From an uncultured Collinsella sp. (lineage in GTDB: Bacteria; Actinomycetota; Coriobacteriia; Coriobacteriales; Coriobacteriaceae): a stretch of 24,771 bases of DNA. The stretch spans positions 1-24,771 of the forward strand of contig CABRFZ010000030.1 in NCBI GenBank assembly GCA_902470365.1, in the 5' to 3' direction. Positions 14,631 through 21,765 of the stretch are shown piece after piece. The position numbers were made by a program, and so were the translations under genes. Below the pieces are notes generated by a model. It did not search any database. It saw nothing but the letters and a program-made list of their open reading frames with translations, and was not told where the DNA came from. Every line of letters begins with the position of its first letter. Within the stretch, counting starts at the first letter, position 1.

Positions 14631-16301
14631 ATGTCTCAAGAAACCATCCGCGCGGCCGAGCGTGCCGCGGGACAGGTGAACGCCATGTCGACGTATGATC
14701 CGGACTCTGACCAGCTGCATGAGGAATGCGGCGTTTTTGGTGTCTGGGCGCCCGATCGCGACGTGGCTCGACTGACGTACTTTGGCCTGCGTGCACTGCA
14801 GCATCGCGGCCAAGAATCGGCGGGAATCGCCGTTGGTGACGGCGGTACGGTTATGGTCCGCAAGGATCTGGGCCTGCTCGACCGCGTGTTCTCCAATGCC
14901 GACTTGTCGACGCTCTCCGGTCAGCTGGCCGTGGGTCATGTGCGCTACGGCACCGCCGGCGCCAAGAGCTGGGAAGCCTCTCAGCCGCACCTCTCTACCA
15001 TCAATAGCGTCATTATCGCGCTCGCGCACAACGGCACCCTCGTCAACACCGACGAGCTGCGTCGTCAGCTGATCGAGCTGGGCGTACCGTTCCTCTCCAA
15101 CTCGGATTCCGAGGTCGCGACCAAACTCATCGGCTACTTTACTCAGCGTACTGGCCATCTGCGCGAGGGCATTCGCAAGACCATGGAGCTCGTGCGCGGC
15201 GGCTACGCCATGACGCTCATCAACGAGCAGGCGCTCTACGCATTCCGCGATCCGCACGGCATTCGCCCGCTCGTGCTGGGCAAGCTGGTGGATGAGGGCC
15301 TGGACCAGGCCGATGCCGCATCCGTTTCGCAGCTGCCGTCGCAGGACGGCGCCGCGACGGTCGACGCCACCACCCATGTCACGCGCGCCGGCGGCTGGGT
15401 CGTTGCCTCCGAGACCTGCGCGCTCGATATCGTGGGCGCCGAGTACGTCCGCGACGTCCGTCCCGGTGAGATTTTGCGCATCAGCGCCGAGGGCCTTGTG
15501 TCCGAGCAGGGCGTGCCTGCCGCCGAAGAGCCTGCTAACTGCATTTTTGAGCAGGTCTACTTTGCTCGCCCCGATTCCATCATGAACGGCAAGAGCGTCT
15601 ACGCCTGCCGTTATGACATGGGTCGTCAGCTGGCACATGAGGAGCCCGTCGAGGCCGACCTGGTCATCGGCGTGCCCGACTCCGGCCTGCCGCCCGCGGA
15701 GGGCTATTCGCACGAGAGTGGCATTCCCTTTGGCGAGGGCCTCATCAAGAACCGCTATGTGGGCCGTACGTTTATCGAGCCTACGCAGGAGCTGCGTGCC
15801 ATGGGCGTGCGTATGAAGCTCAACCCGCTGCGTGACAACATCGAGGGCAAGCGCCTGGTCGTCATCGACGACTCCATCGTGCGCGGCACCACCATGGTGC
15901 AGCTCGTCAAGATGCTGCGCAACGCCGGCGCCAAGGAGATTCATATCCGCATCAACTCGCCCGAGGTCATCTGGCCGTGCTTCTACGGTATCGATACCGA
16001 CGTGCAGTCGCAGCTTATCAGCGCCAACAAGACGGTCGACGAGATTTGCGAGTATATCGGCGCCGATTCGCTGGCCTTCCTTTCGGTCGAGGGCCTGCTT
16101 AAGGTCATGCCCAAGGGCGGTTACTGCGATGCGTGCTTTACCGGCCGCTACCCCGTGGCGATTCCCGAGAGCTTTGGCCGCGACAAGTTCATGGAGGGCT
16201 TTAAGCCCCGCAACCTGGACAAGCCGCTGCACTTTGATGACGACGCCGTGGTCGAGAAATACGACGATCGCAGCTGGGAAGAGGAACACGGCGAGGCCTA
16301 A
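14631..16301 (+). CDS. purF: Amidophosphoribosyltransferase
   Basis: PurF makes phosphoribosylamine from PRPP and glutamine, the first committed and feedback-controlled step of purine synthesis. It is 556 residues. The class II glutaminase nucleophile is Cys33 in HEECGVFGV, so a propeptide of about 32 residues must be removed, longer than the 11-residue one of B. subtilis. LTYFGLRALQHRGQESAGI follows. The PRPP loop VVIDDSIVRGTT is at 410-421. Cys304, Cys450, Cys499 and Cys502 (the last two as CDAC) fit the four ligands of the [4Fe-4S] cluster in B. subtilis-type PurF. AGGGG at 14621-14625 supports ATG 14631. A second Met at residue 19 would still leave a 14-residue propeptide. purM follows after a 157-base gap with a repeat. 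Confidence 0.96.
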   Translation: MSQETIRAAERAAGQVNAMSTYDPDSDQLHEECGVFGVWAPDRDVARLTYFGLRALQHRGQESAGIAVGDGGTVMVRKDLGLLDRVFSNADLSTLSGQLAVGHVRYGTAGAKSWEASQPHLSTINSVIIALAHNGTLVNTDELRRQLIELGVPFLSNSDSEVATKLIGYFTQRTGHLREGIRKTMELVRGGYAMTLINEQALYAFRDPHGIRPLVLGKLVDEGLDQADAASVSQLPSQDGAATVDATTHVTRAGGWVVASETCALDIVGAEYVRDVRPGEILRISAEGLVSEQGVPAAEEPANCIFEQVYFARPDSIMNGKSVYACRYDMGRQLAHEEPVEADLVIGVPDSGLPPAEGYSHESGIPFGEGLIKNRYVGRTFIEPTQELRAMGVRMKLNPLRDNIEGKRLVVIDDSIVRGTTMVQLVKMLRNAGAKEIHIRINSPEVIWPCFYGIDTDVQSQLISANKTVDEICEYIGADSLAFLSVEGLLKVMPKGGYCDACFTGRYPVAIPESFGRDKFMEGFKPRNLDKPLHFDDDAVVEKYDDRSWEEEHGEA

Positions 16302-16340
16302 AACCTGCCAAAAAGGGACAGGTTTATTTTGGTAGGTTTT
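16300..16340 (+). repeat. GGGAC-core hairpin unit after purF
   Basis: AAAACCTGCCAAAA (16300-16313) and TTTTGGTAGGTTTT (16327-16340) form 14-bp arms with one G-T wobble around the core AGGGACAGGTTTA. The left arm begins in the purF stop codon. An alternative 7-bp pairing (AAACCTG 16301-16307 with CAGGTTT 16319-16325) uses part of the core. It could also weaken purF-purM read-through. Confidence 0.65.
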
Positions 16341-16363
16341 ACCTGCTGTTTTGTTGATATGAC

Positions 16364-16437
16364 GGCGCGCGTTGTTATGGCGCGCGCCGAAATGAACGCA
16401 ACTATGAGCACCGTTTGGCGCCCGGGCGGCGCCACGG
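16364..16437 (+). other. Two GC-rich hairpins upstream of purM
   Basis: GGCGCGCG (16364-16371) pairs with CGCGCGCC (16381-16388). TGGCGCC (16416-16422) pairs with GGCGCCA (16428-16434), with CCG/CGG extending the base. They end about 20 bases before the purM start, just upstream of its GAGGAAGG Shine-Dalgarno. No T-run is present. They may form an mRNA processing or stability structure, or a translation control element. Confidence 0.4.
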
Positions 16438-16458
16438 TAGTGGGAGAGGAAGGCTCAG

Positions 16459-17562
16459 ATGAGCGACAGCAAGCATGTGACGTATGAGGATGCCGGCGTC
16501 GATACCGCCGAGGGCGGCCGCGCCGTTGACGCTATTAAGCAGATGGTTAAGGACACCAACCGTCCCGAGGTCATCGGCGGCATCGGTGGCTTTGGTGGCC
16601 TGTTCTCGGCTGCCGCGCTTAAGGATATGGAAGACCCGATTCTGATTAGCGGTACCGACGGCGTGGGCACCAAGCTCGTGCTCGCTCAGATCATGGACCG
16701 TCACGAGACGGTGGGCCAGGACCTGGTCGCCATGTGCGTCAACGACATTTTGGCTTCGGGCGCCGAGCCGCTGTTCTTCCTGGACTACGTTGCCATCGGC
16801 CACATCGAGGCCGAGCACATGGCAAAGATCATCAAGGGCGTGGCCGACGGCTGCAAGCTCGCGGGCTGCGCGCTCGTGGGCGGCGAGATGGCCGAGCACC
16901 CGGGCGTCATGGCTCCGGCCGACTACGACCTTGCCGGCTTTACCGTGGGCGTCGTCGACCGTCCCAAGATGCTCGACCCCGCGAATGTCCGTCCCGGCGA
17001 CGTGATCCTGGGCCTGCCTTCCACCGGCGTGCACTCCAACGGCTACTCGCTCGTGCGCAAGGTCATCGGCGTCGACGGCATTAAGCCGGGCACGCCCGAG
17101 GCCGCCGCTAAGGCCGAAGAGCTGAGCCGCCCGCTCGAGGAGCTCGGTGGCGCATCGCTGGCTGACGCTCTGCTGGCCCCCACGCGCATCTACGTCAAGC
17201 CTATTCTGGAGCTGCTGCGCGGTGGCGCTCCGGTGCACGCCATCGCCCACATCACTGGCGGCGGTATTACCGAGAACCTCAACCGCGCGCTCGCCGACGA
17301 CGTCGACGCCGTGGTCACCCGCAACGGTGCCGAGATGGGTTGGGACGTTCCGCCCGTCATCACCTATGTGTCGCGCCAGGCCGAGCTCGCGCCCAATGAG
17401 GCATGCAAGACCTTCAACATGGGCGTTGGCCTGTGCCTGATCGTCGCCCCCGAGGACGAGGCCGCGGTGACCGAGGCTCTGGTCGCGCTGGGCGAGAAGC
17501 CGTTCCGCGTGGGCGAGTGCGTCGAGGGTTCCGGTAAGGTCGTGTACTCCGATGAGCGCTAA
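16459..17562 (+). CDS. purM: Phosphoribosylformylglycinamidine cyclo-ligase (AIR synthetase)
   Basis: PurM closes the imidazole ring, turning FGAM into AIR with ATP, the fifth step of purine synthesis. It is 367 residues. It has the signature VTYEDAGVDTAEGGRAVD at the N-terminus, then SGTDGVGTKLVLA, DLVAMCVNDILASGAEPLFFLDY, ALVGGEMAEHPGV, LPSTGVHSNGYSLVRK, LAPTRIYVKPILELL and HITGGGITENLNRAL, all PurM hallmarks in the right order. ATG 16459 follows a GAGGAAGG element. Its last 11 bases overlap the purN start at 17552, so purM and purN are translationally coupled. The FGAM synthase that supplies it (PurL or PurSQL) is not in this window. Confidence 0.97.
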   Translation: MSDSKHVTYEDAGVDTAEGGRAVDAIKQMVKDTNRPEVIGGIGGFGGLFSAAALKDMEDPILISGTDGVGTKLVLAQIMDRHETVGQDLVAMCVNDILASGAEPLFFLDYVAIGHIEAEHMAKIIKGVADGCKLAGCALVGGEMAEHPGVMAPADYDLAGFTVGVVDRPKMLDPANVRPGDVILGLPSTGVHSNGYSLVRKVIGVDGIKPGTPEAAAKAEELSRPLEELGGASLADALLAPTRIYVKPILELLRGGAPVHAIAHITGGGITENLNRALADDVDAVVTRNGAEMGWDVPPVITYVSRQAELAPNEACKTFNMGVGLCLIVAPEDEAAVTEALVALGEKPFRVGECVEGSGKVVYSDER

Positions 17563-18253
17563 CGAGCAGATGACTGCCGCCGAGGGCCTGGATTTTGTGC
17601 CCTATACCCGTCCGACCGGCACCGATACGGCCGAGCCGCTCAAGATCGGTGTGCTCATCAGCGGTTCGGGTACCAACCTGCAGGCGCTGATCGATCTGAT
17701 CGCCGCCGGCAAGCTCAACGCTTCGATTGAGCTTGTGGTGTCGAGCCGTCCTTCGGCTAAGGGTTTGCAGCGCGCTGAGCGCGCGGGCATCCAGACGCTC
17801 ACGCTGTCCAAGGATGTCTATGCCGACCCTATTGCCGCCGACGAGATCATCGCGCACGAGCTTCTCGAGCGCGGCTGCGAGTATGTGGTCATGGCCGGCT
17901 ACATGCGCATGGTGCACACGCCTCTGCTGGCGGCGTTTCCCAACCGCGTGGTCAACTTGCATCCGGCGCTGCTGCCGAGCTTTACCGGCGCGCATGCGAT
18001 TGACGACGCCTTTGCGCGCGGCGTCAAGGTGACCGGCGTGACCGTGCATTTTGCCAACGAGATTTACGACAACGGTCCCATCATCGCCCAGCGTGCGCTG
18101 GCTGTTGAGGAGGGCTGGGATGTCGACACGCTCGAGGAGCACATCCATGCGATTGAGCATGTGCTGTATCCCGAGGTCGTGCAGATGCTCGCCGACGGTC
18201 GCGTTCACGTGCTGGAGAGCGGCAAGGTCGCAATTGATGCGCCTCGCGGCTAG
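17552..18253 (+). CDS. purN: Phosphoribosylglycinamide formyltransferase
   Basis: PurN moves a formyl group from 10-formyl-THF to GAR, the third step of purine synthesis, acting on the PurD product. It is 233 residues. The fold starts at residue 31 with KIGVLISGSGTNLQALIDLI. The catalytic residues are in VNLHPALLPSF (Asn and His of the NxH motif) and in ANEIYDNGPIIAQ (Asp). The first 30 residues are an extension not found in E. coli PurN; an internal ATG at 17570 would shorten it, but ATG 17552 overlaps the purM end in the usual way. A terminator follows 30 bases after the stop, ending the purF-M-N group. Confidence 0.95.
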   Translation: MSANEQMTAAEGLDFVPYTRPTGTDTAEPLKIGVLISGSGTNLQALIDLIAAGKLNASIELVVSSRPSAKGLQRAERAGIQTLTLSKDVYADPIAADEIIAHELLERGCEYVVMAGYMRMVHTPLLAAFPNRVVNLHPALLPSFTGAHAIDDAFARGVKVTGVTVHFANEIYDNGPIIAQRALAVEEGWDVDTLEEHIHAIEHVLYPEVVQMLADGRVHVLESGKVAIDAPRG

Positions 18254-18283
18254 CGGCGCACAGTACAATTTAGCCGAGTAGTC

Positions 18284-18328
18284 AGGGTGGTCATTGGCGC
18301 CAAGGCGCAAGTGGCCATCCTTTGTTTT
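18284..18328 (+). terminator. Intrinsic terminator after purN
   Basis: Bases 18284-18301 pair with 18304-18321 in a long stem with three G-T wobbles and one mismatch, followed by TTTGTTTT. It starts 30 bases after the purN stop. TAGTCA just before it (18279-18284) is repeated at 18332-18337, where it forms the arm of the next repeat. Confidence 0.8.
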
Positions 18329-18331
18329 AGG

Positions 18332-18387
18332 TAGTCATCGGGGACGTTCTTGAATGACTAGTCGTTTAAGAACGTCCCAGGTGACTA
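18332..18387. repeat. Head-to-head pair of GGGAC-core hairpin units
   Basis: Unit 1 (18332-18360) has arms TAGTCAT / ATGACTA around CGGGGACGTTCTTGA. Unit 2 (18359-18387, reverse orientation) has arms TAGTC / GACTA around ACCTGGGACGTTCTTAAAC. The two 29-base units share the central TA of CTAG and together form one large palindrome in which GGGACGTTCTT (18341-18351) pairs with 18368-18378. The pair ends 19 bases before the EIIA start. Confidence 0.7.
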
Positions 18388-18405
18388 GGTGAGAGAGGTG
18401 GGCGC

Positions 18406-18870
18406 ATGGCGGATAACGAAGCGCTGTTTACGCCTGAGCTGGTGTTTTTTGATTGGGAGTGTGCAACGCCGGATGAGGTGTTTGCGCGGCTCGAGGGCGA
18501 GCTTGCCCCGCGCGGCTACATTGCGCCCGGTTGGCTCAACGCCGTTCGCACGCGCGAGGACGCCTATCCCACGGGTCTCGCTATGCCGGCGGCAAACATC
18601 GCCATTCCGCATACCGATCCGGGATTTGTGGCCAAGCCCTATATCGCGGTGGTAAAGCCCGCCGCGCCTGTGACGTTCAACGCGATGGCGGGCATGGGCG
18701 CCCCGGTGCCTGCGCAGATCGTCATCAACCTGGGCATTGCCGAGCCGGGCGGTCAGGTTGAGGCACTTCAGGCACTCATGAATATCTTTATGGACACCGA
18801 CGCTGCAACCGATGTACTCGGCCAGACCACGCCCCAAGGCATGGTCGACGCCATCCGCTGCCACTTCTAA
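18406..18870 (+). CDS. PTS EIIA component, fructose/mannitol/galactitol type
   Basis: This is a 154-residue single-domain EIIA. EIIA proteins take phosphate from HPr on a histidine and pass it to EIIB of a sugar transporter, or act as regulators. The domain starts with LVFFDWECATPDEVFARLEGELAPRGYIAPGWLNAVRTRE. The phosphorylated histidine is His69 in the motif ANIAIPHTDPG, as in the fructose-mannitol (EIIA-2) family. Overall it looks closest to the galactitol EIIA-type subgroup. GAGAGAGG upstream and ATG 18406 define the start. No EIIB, EIIC or sugar enzyme is near, so it is an orphan flanked by repeats, and its partner system must be elsewhere or its role is regulatory. Confidence 0.88.
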   Translation: MADNEALFTPELVFFDWECATPDEVFARLEGELAPRGYIAPGWLNAVRTREDAYPTGLAMPAANIAIPHTDPGFVAKPYIAVVKPAAPVTFNAMAGMGAPVPAQIVINLGIAEPGGQVEALQALMNIFMDTDAATDVLGQTTPQGMVDAIRCHF

Positions 18871-18874
18871 GCCG

Positions 18875-18989
18875 TCACTTGGGGACTGTCCCTAACTGCC
18901 GGCAGAAAAGGAACGTCCCTAACTGCCAACTGCCAGACCTGCTCCCTTTGCACCAAAATGGTGCAGATTAACCTGTCCTCCATGCACCA
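18875..18989 (-). repeat. Cluster of GGGAC-core hairpin units
   Basis: This fills most of the gap between the EIIA and foldase genes. Read on the reverse strand it holds a unit at 18959-18989 (arms TGGTGCA / TGCACCA, core TGGAGGACAGGTTAATC) and a more worn segment at about 18931-18958 (GGTGCAAAGGGAGCAGG). A unit at 18901-18927 (arms GGCAG / CTGCC, core TTAGGGACGTTCCTTTT) follows. A partial unit at 18875-18900 (GGCAGTTAGGGACAGTCCCC) lacks its second arm. The shared GGCAGTTAGGGAC start of the last two suggests duplication. Confidence 0.6.
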
Positions 18990-19056
18990 GGTGTGTCGCG
19001 GGGGCTGCGTTGTGACACAATGGCGTTTGTTCGATTCGTGATGCGAAAGGCCAAAC

Positions 19057-20280
19057 ATGGCAAATAAGAAAAAGAACCCCGAGGTCGCGCCGACGCCCGA
19101 GCAACGGTCCCGCGCCGCCTCCAGCTCTCGCAAGAAGCAGCGCAAGACCTATGTGTCCAAGACCGTCAAGATTGTCCTGGTGGTCATCGGCGTGCTGGCG
19201 ATGCTGCTCTCCGTCTCGGCCATGGCGTGCTCCGGCCTGATGTCGCAGACCGAAAGCGCCAACTCGGGCTATAAGCTCACTGGTGGTGTGGCTGCCACTA
19301 TCAACGGCACCAACCTCACCGAGGACACCGTGACCAAGCAGATCATGAGCATGCGCACGTCCTACGGCTACACCAAGGACAAGGACTGGGCACAGTACCT
19401 GGTCGACAACGACCTCACGCCCAAGAAGTATCGCAAACAACTCATCGACTCCTACGCGCAGCAGATCCTGCTTCAGCAGGCGCAGAAGGAAAACGGCGTG
19501 ACCGTCTCGGACGAGGAGGTCGAGAAGGCTTGGAAGGACGCGTGCAAGAGTGCGGGCGGCGCCAAGACTTTTAAGAAGACGCTTAAGACCTACGGCTACA
19601 CCGAGGACACCTACAAGGATTCGCTCAAGGAGAGCCTGGCGCAGCAAAAGCTCAAGGATGCCGTGGCGCCCACCAGCAAGCCCAAGGACAGCGAGATTGT
19701 CGATTACATCAACGAGAACCTGTCCAACTACAATGACGCCCGTCGCTCGTCGAATATTCTGATCAAGGTCGATTCTGACGCTTCCGACGAGGACAAGGCC
19801 GCCGCCAAGGCCAAGGCGCAGGAGTGCCTGGACAAGATTAACTCCGGCGAGCTGAGCTTTGAGGACGCCGTGAAGCAGTATTCCGACGACACCGGCTCCA
19901 AGGACAAGAAGGGCGATGTGGGCTGGGACAAGCTCACCACCTTCGTCGACAGCTACCAAGCGGCGCTCGAGGGGCTCAACAAGGGCGACGTGAGCGAAGT
20001 CGTCGAGTCGACCTATGGTTACCACATCATCAAGTGCACCGACTACTTCCATGTCGATAATCAGGTCGATGACATTAAGCAGGTGCCCAAGGACATCAAG
20101 AAGTACGTCTCCAACGTGGTGAAGACGCAGGCAGCAAGCACCGCGTACAGCGAGTGGCTGGAGCAGTACAAGAAGGACGCCGACATCACCGTTAACCCCA
20201 TGCCCAAGGACGTGCCGTACAACGTCAGCCTGAAGGGCGTCACCAAGAGTTCGACCGACGATTCGTCGACGACTGAGTAA
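19057..20280 (+). CDS. Membrane-anchored peptidyl-prolyl isomerase (SurA/PrsA-like foldase)
   Basis: This 407-residue foldase helps exported proteins fold outside the membrane. It has a Lys/Arg-rich cytoplasmic start (1-36), one membrane helix at about 37-57, a SurA-N-like chaperone region (about 76-205: VAATINGTNLTEDTVTKQIMSMR, YGYTEDTYKDSLKESLAQQKL) and a parvulin domain (about 228-330: SSNILIKVDS, CLDKINSGELSFEDAVKQYSDD, GDVGWDKLTTFVDSYQAAL, STYGYHIIKCTDY). The C-terminal tail is Ser/Thr/Asp-rich. MACSG at 56-60 is a poor lipobox, so I favour a membrane anchor over a lipoprotein. GCGAAAGG precedes ATG 19057. The parvulin His-Ile-Ile-Lys end is kept. The YqeY gene follows after 54 bases. 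It may help fold sortase substrates, but this is only a guess. Confidence 0.9.
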   Translation: MANKKKNPEVAPTPEQRSRAASSSRKKQRKTYVSKTVKIVLVVIGVLAMLLSVSAMACSGLMSQTESANSGYKLTGGVAATINGTNLTEDTVTKQIMSMRTSYGYTKDKDWAQYLVDNDLTPKKYRKQLIDSYAQQILLQQAQKENGVTVSDEEVEKAWKDACKSAGGAKTFKKTLKTYGYTEDTYKDSLKESLAQQKLKDAVAPTSKPKDSEIVDYINENLSNYNDARRSSNILIKVDSDASDEDKAAAKAKAQECLDKINSGELSFEDAVKQYSDDTGSKDKKGDVGWDKLTTFVDSYQAALEGLNKGDVSEVVESTYGYHIIKCTDYFHVDNQVDDIKQVPKDIKKYVSNVVKTQAASTAYSEWLEQYKKDADITVNPMPKDVPYNVSLKGVTKSSTDDSSTTE

Positions 20281-20334
20281 TCATGGGGCGGTGCCCGCGT
20301 GAGTGCCGCCCGCACTATTGAGGAGGATTTGCAG

Positions 20335-20778
20335 ATGACCAACGAAGAGCTGCAGAAGGAAATGATCGCGGCCATGAAGGCCAAGGACAAGGTTCGCCTG
20401 TCCATCATTCGCCAGGTTAAGGCCGAGGTGAAGAATATCGAGGTCAACGAGCGCCGCGATGTGACCGAGGAAGACGTCAACAGCATGATCAAGCGTCTGA
20501 TTAAGCAGACGAGCGAGACGCTGGAGATGTCCATTAAGGCCGGTACCGACCAGGAGCGTACCGACAACCTGACCGAGCAGGTCAAGATTCTGGAGAGCCT
20601 GCTGCCCGCGCAGGTTTCGGGCGAGGAGCTCGAGACCCTGATCGATCAGGTTATCGCCGAGCTGGGCGCCACGTCCAAGAAGCAGATGGGCCAGGTCATG
20701 GGCGCTCTGGGTAAGGCTACTGGCGGTAACTTCGATAAGCCGGCAGCAGCAAAGATCGTCGGCGCCAAACTCGCGTAG
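20335..20778 (+). CDS. GatB/YqeY domain protein
   Basis: This 147-residue, mostly helical protein belongs to the YqeY family, related to the tail domain of GatB of the tRNA amidotransferase. It has the family pattern: an N-terminal KAKDKVRLSIIRQVKAEVKNIEV helix, RRDVTEEDVNSMIKRLIKQ, the LTEQVKILESLLPAQVSGEEL hinge and the C-terminal tail domain ATSKKQMGQVMGALGKATGGNFDKPAAAKIV. A role in tRNA-related chemistry is assumed from the GatB link, but the true role is not established. ATG 20335 has AGGAGG at 20321-20326 with an 8-base spacer; a GTG at 20299 has no such site. A terminator follows 29 bases after the stop. Confidence 0.92.
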   Translation: MTNEELQKEMIAAMKAKDKVRLSIIRQVKAEVKNIEVNERRDVTEEDVNSMIKRLIKQTSETLEMSIKAGTDQERTDNLTEQVKILESLLPAQVSGEELETLIDQVIAELGATSKKQMGQVMGALGKATGGNFDKPAAAKIVGAKLA

Positions 20779-20807
20779 GAGCCGAGCGGTACATAGTTGG
20801 TGTTGAG

Positions 20808-20839
20808 GGGGCGTGGCCATAGCGGTCGCGCCCCTTTTT
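20808..20839 (+). terminator. Intrinsic terminator after the YqeY gene
   Basis: GGGGCGTGGCC (20808-20818) pairs with GGTCGCGCCCC (20824-20834), 11 bp with two G-T wobbles, followed by five T (20835-20839). It ends the foldase-YqeY transcript. Confidence 0.82.
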
Positions 20840-20851
20840 GCTGGGCCGGGC

Positions 20852-20920
20852 ACTCATTGGGGACAGACTTAAATGAGTGCCCAATGAGCGGGTACTCATT
20901 TAAGCCTGTCCCCAATGAGT
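20852..20920. repeat. Head-to-head pair of GGGAC-core hairpin units
   Basis: Unit 1 (20852-20878) has arms ACTCATT / AATGAGT around GGGGACAGACTTA. Unit 2 (20894-20920) is its inverted copy, with core GGGGACAGGCTTA on the reverse strand. The two 27-base units match at 26 of 27 positions. The 15-base spacer adds CCC/GGG pairing, so the whole 69 bases can form a single long hairpin or two small ones. Confidence 0.75.
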
Positions 20921-20984
20921 GGGTTAAAGGTTGCGGGTTCTTTACGGGAATGTAGTGTGGGCTGCGGAAACGTGGTTCTTTCCG

Positions 20985-20990
20985 TACAAT
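20985..20990 (+). promoter_or_regulatory. Candidate -10 box for the amino-acid ABC operon
   Basis: TACAAT at 20985-20990 lies 35 bases before the ATPase start and after the terminator and repeat pair, where the operon promoter is expected. It matches the carA candidate -10. No -35 consensus is seen. Confidence 0.35.
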
Positions 20991-21025
20991 AGTGCAATTC
21001 GTGTAAGCGCAGGGAAGGGACATTC

Positions 21026-21757
21026 ATGGCAGACATGATCGAGATCAAGCATCTCAACAAGTACTTTGGCGACCTGCATGTGCTCAAAGATATCAATCTC
21101 ACCGTCAAGCGCGGCGAGAAGCTCGTAATGATCGGGCCTTCCGGCTCGGGTAAGTCGACGCTCATCCGTTGCGTCGATTATCTGGAGGAGCCCACGTCGG
21201 GCGAGGTCGTCATCGACGGTACGCCGCTCACCAAAAAGAATCACCTTGAGATGGCTCGCAAGTACAGCTCCATGGTGTTTCAGCAGTTCAACTTGTATCC
21301 CAACATGACGGTGCTGGGCAACCTGACGCTCGCACCCATCAAGCTGCAAAAGAAGAGCAAGGAGGAGGCGACCGAGATCGCCATCGCCGCGCTCAAGCGC
21401 GTCGGGATGGCGCATAAGGCCGGCGAGTACCCGCAGAATCTCTCGGGTGGTCAGCAGCAGCGCATCGCCATCGCCCGTGCTCTGTGCACCAAGCAGCCCA
21501 TCATCCTGTTTGACGAGCCGACCTCGGCGCTCGACCCCGAGATGGTCCAGGAGGTTCTGGACGTTATGATTGAGCTCGCGCAGGAGGACATCACCATGAT
21601 CTGCGTGACGCACGAGATGGGCTTTGCGCGCCAGGTGGCCGACCGCGTCATCTTTATGGAGGACGGCCGCATTCTGGAGGAGGGCACGCCCGAGCACTTC
21701 TTCGATAACCCTGAGAACCCGCGCTGCCGCGAGTTCCTGTCCAAGATTCTGCACTAG
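21026..21757 (+). CDS. Polar amino-acid ABC importer, ATP-binding subunit
   Basis: This 243-residue ATPase (GlnQ/ArtP-like) powers an amino-acid importer from the inner face of the membrane. Visible motifs are Walker A GPSGSGKST (37-45), the Q-loop VFQQFNLYPNMTVLGNL, signature LSGGQQQR (from 139), Walker B PIILFDEPTSALD (Asp163, Glu164) and the switch histidine CVTHEMGFA. FNLYPNMTVLGN and the ending NPRCREFLSKIL are typical of the polar amino-acid subfamily. GGGAAGGGA upstream supports ATG 21026. It is the first gene of a four-gene importer operon, 8 bases ahead of the binding protein. Family knowledge suggests glutamine, glutamate, arginine or cystine as substrate, but the sequence does not decide between them. 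Confidence 0.95.
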   Translation: MADMIEIKHLNKYFGDLHVLKDINLTVKRGEKLVMIGPSGSGKSTLIRCVDYLEEPTSGEVVIDGTPLTKKNHLEMARKYSSMVFQQFNLYPNMTVLGNLTLAPIKLQKKSKEEATEIAIAALKRVGMAHKAGEYPQNLSGGQQQRIAIARALCTKQPIILFDEPTSALDPEMVQEVLDVMIELAQEDITMICVTHEMGFARQVADRVIFMEDGRILEEGTPEHFFDNPENPRCREFLSKILH

Positions 21758-21765
21758 GCGCGGTG

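Noticed and set aside
18264..18269. TACAAT as a promoter for the PTS EIIA gene
   Set aside because: A transcript from here would enter the purN terminator at 18284-18328 within about 10 bases, so it is unlikely to serve EIIA.
18332..18989. CRISPR array
   Set aside because: The repeats are palindromic units of varying arms and orientation, without equal-length spacers, and no cas gene is present.
19057..19240. Lipoprotein signal in the foldase
   Set aside because: The residues before Cys58 (Ser-Ala-Met-Ala) do not fit a lipobox well; a membrane anchor is the simpler reading.
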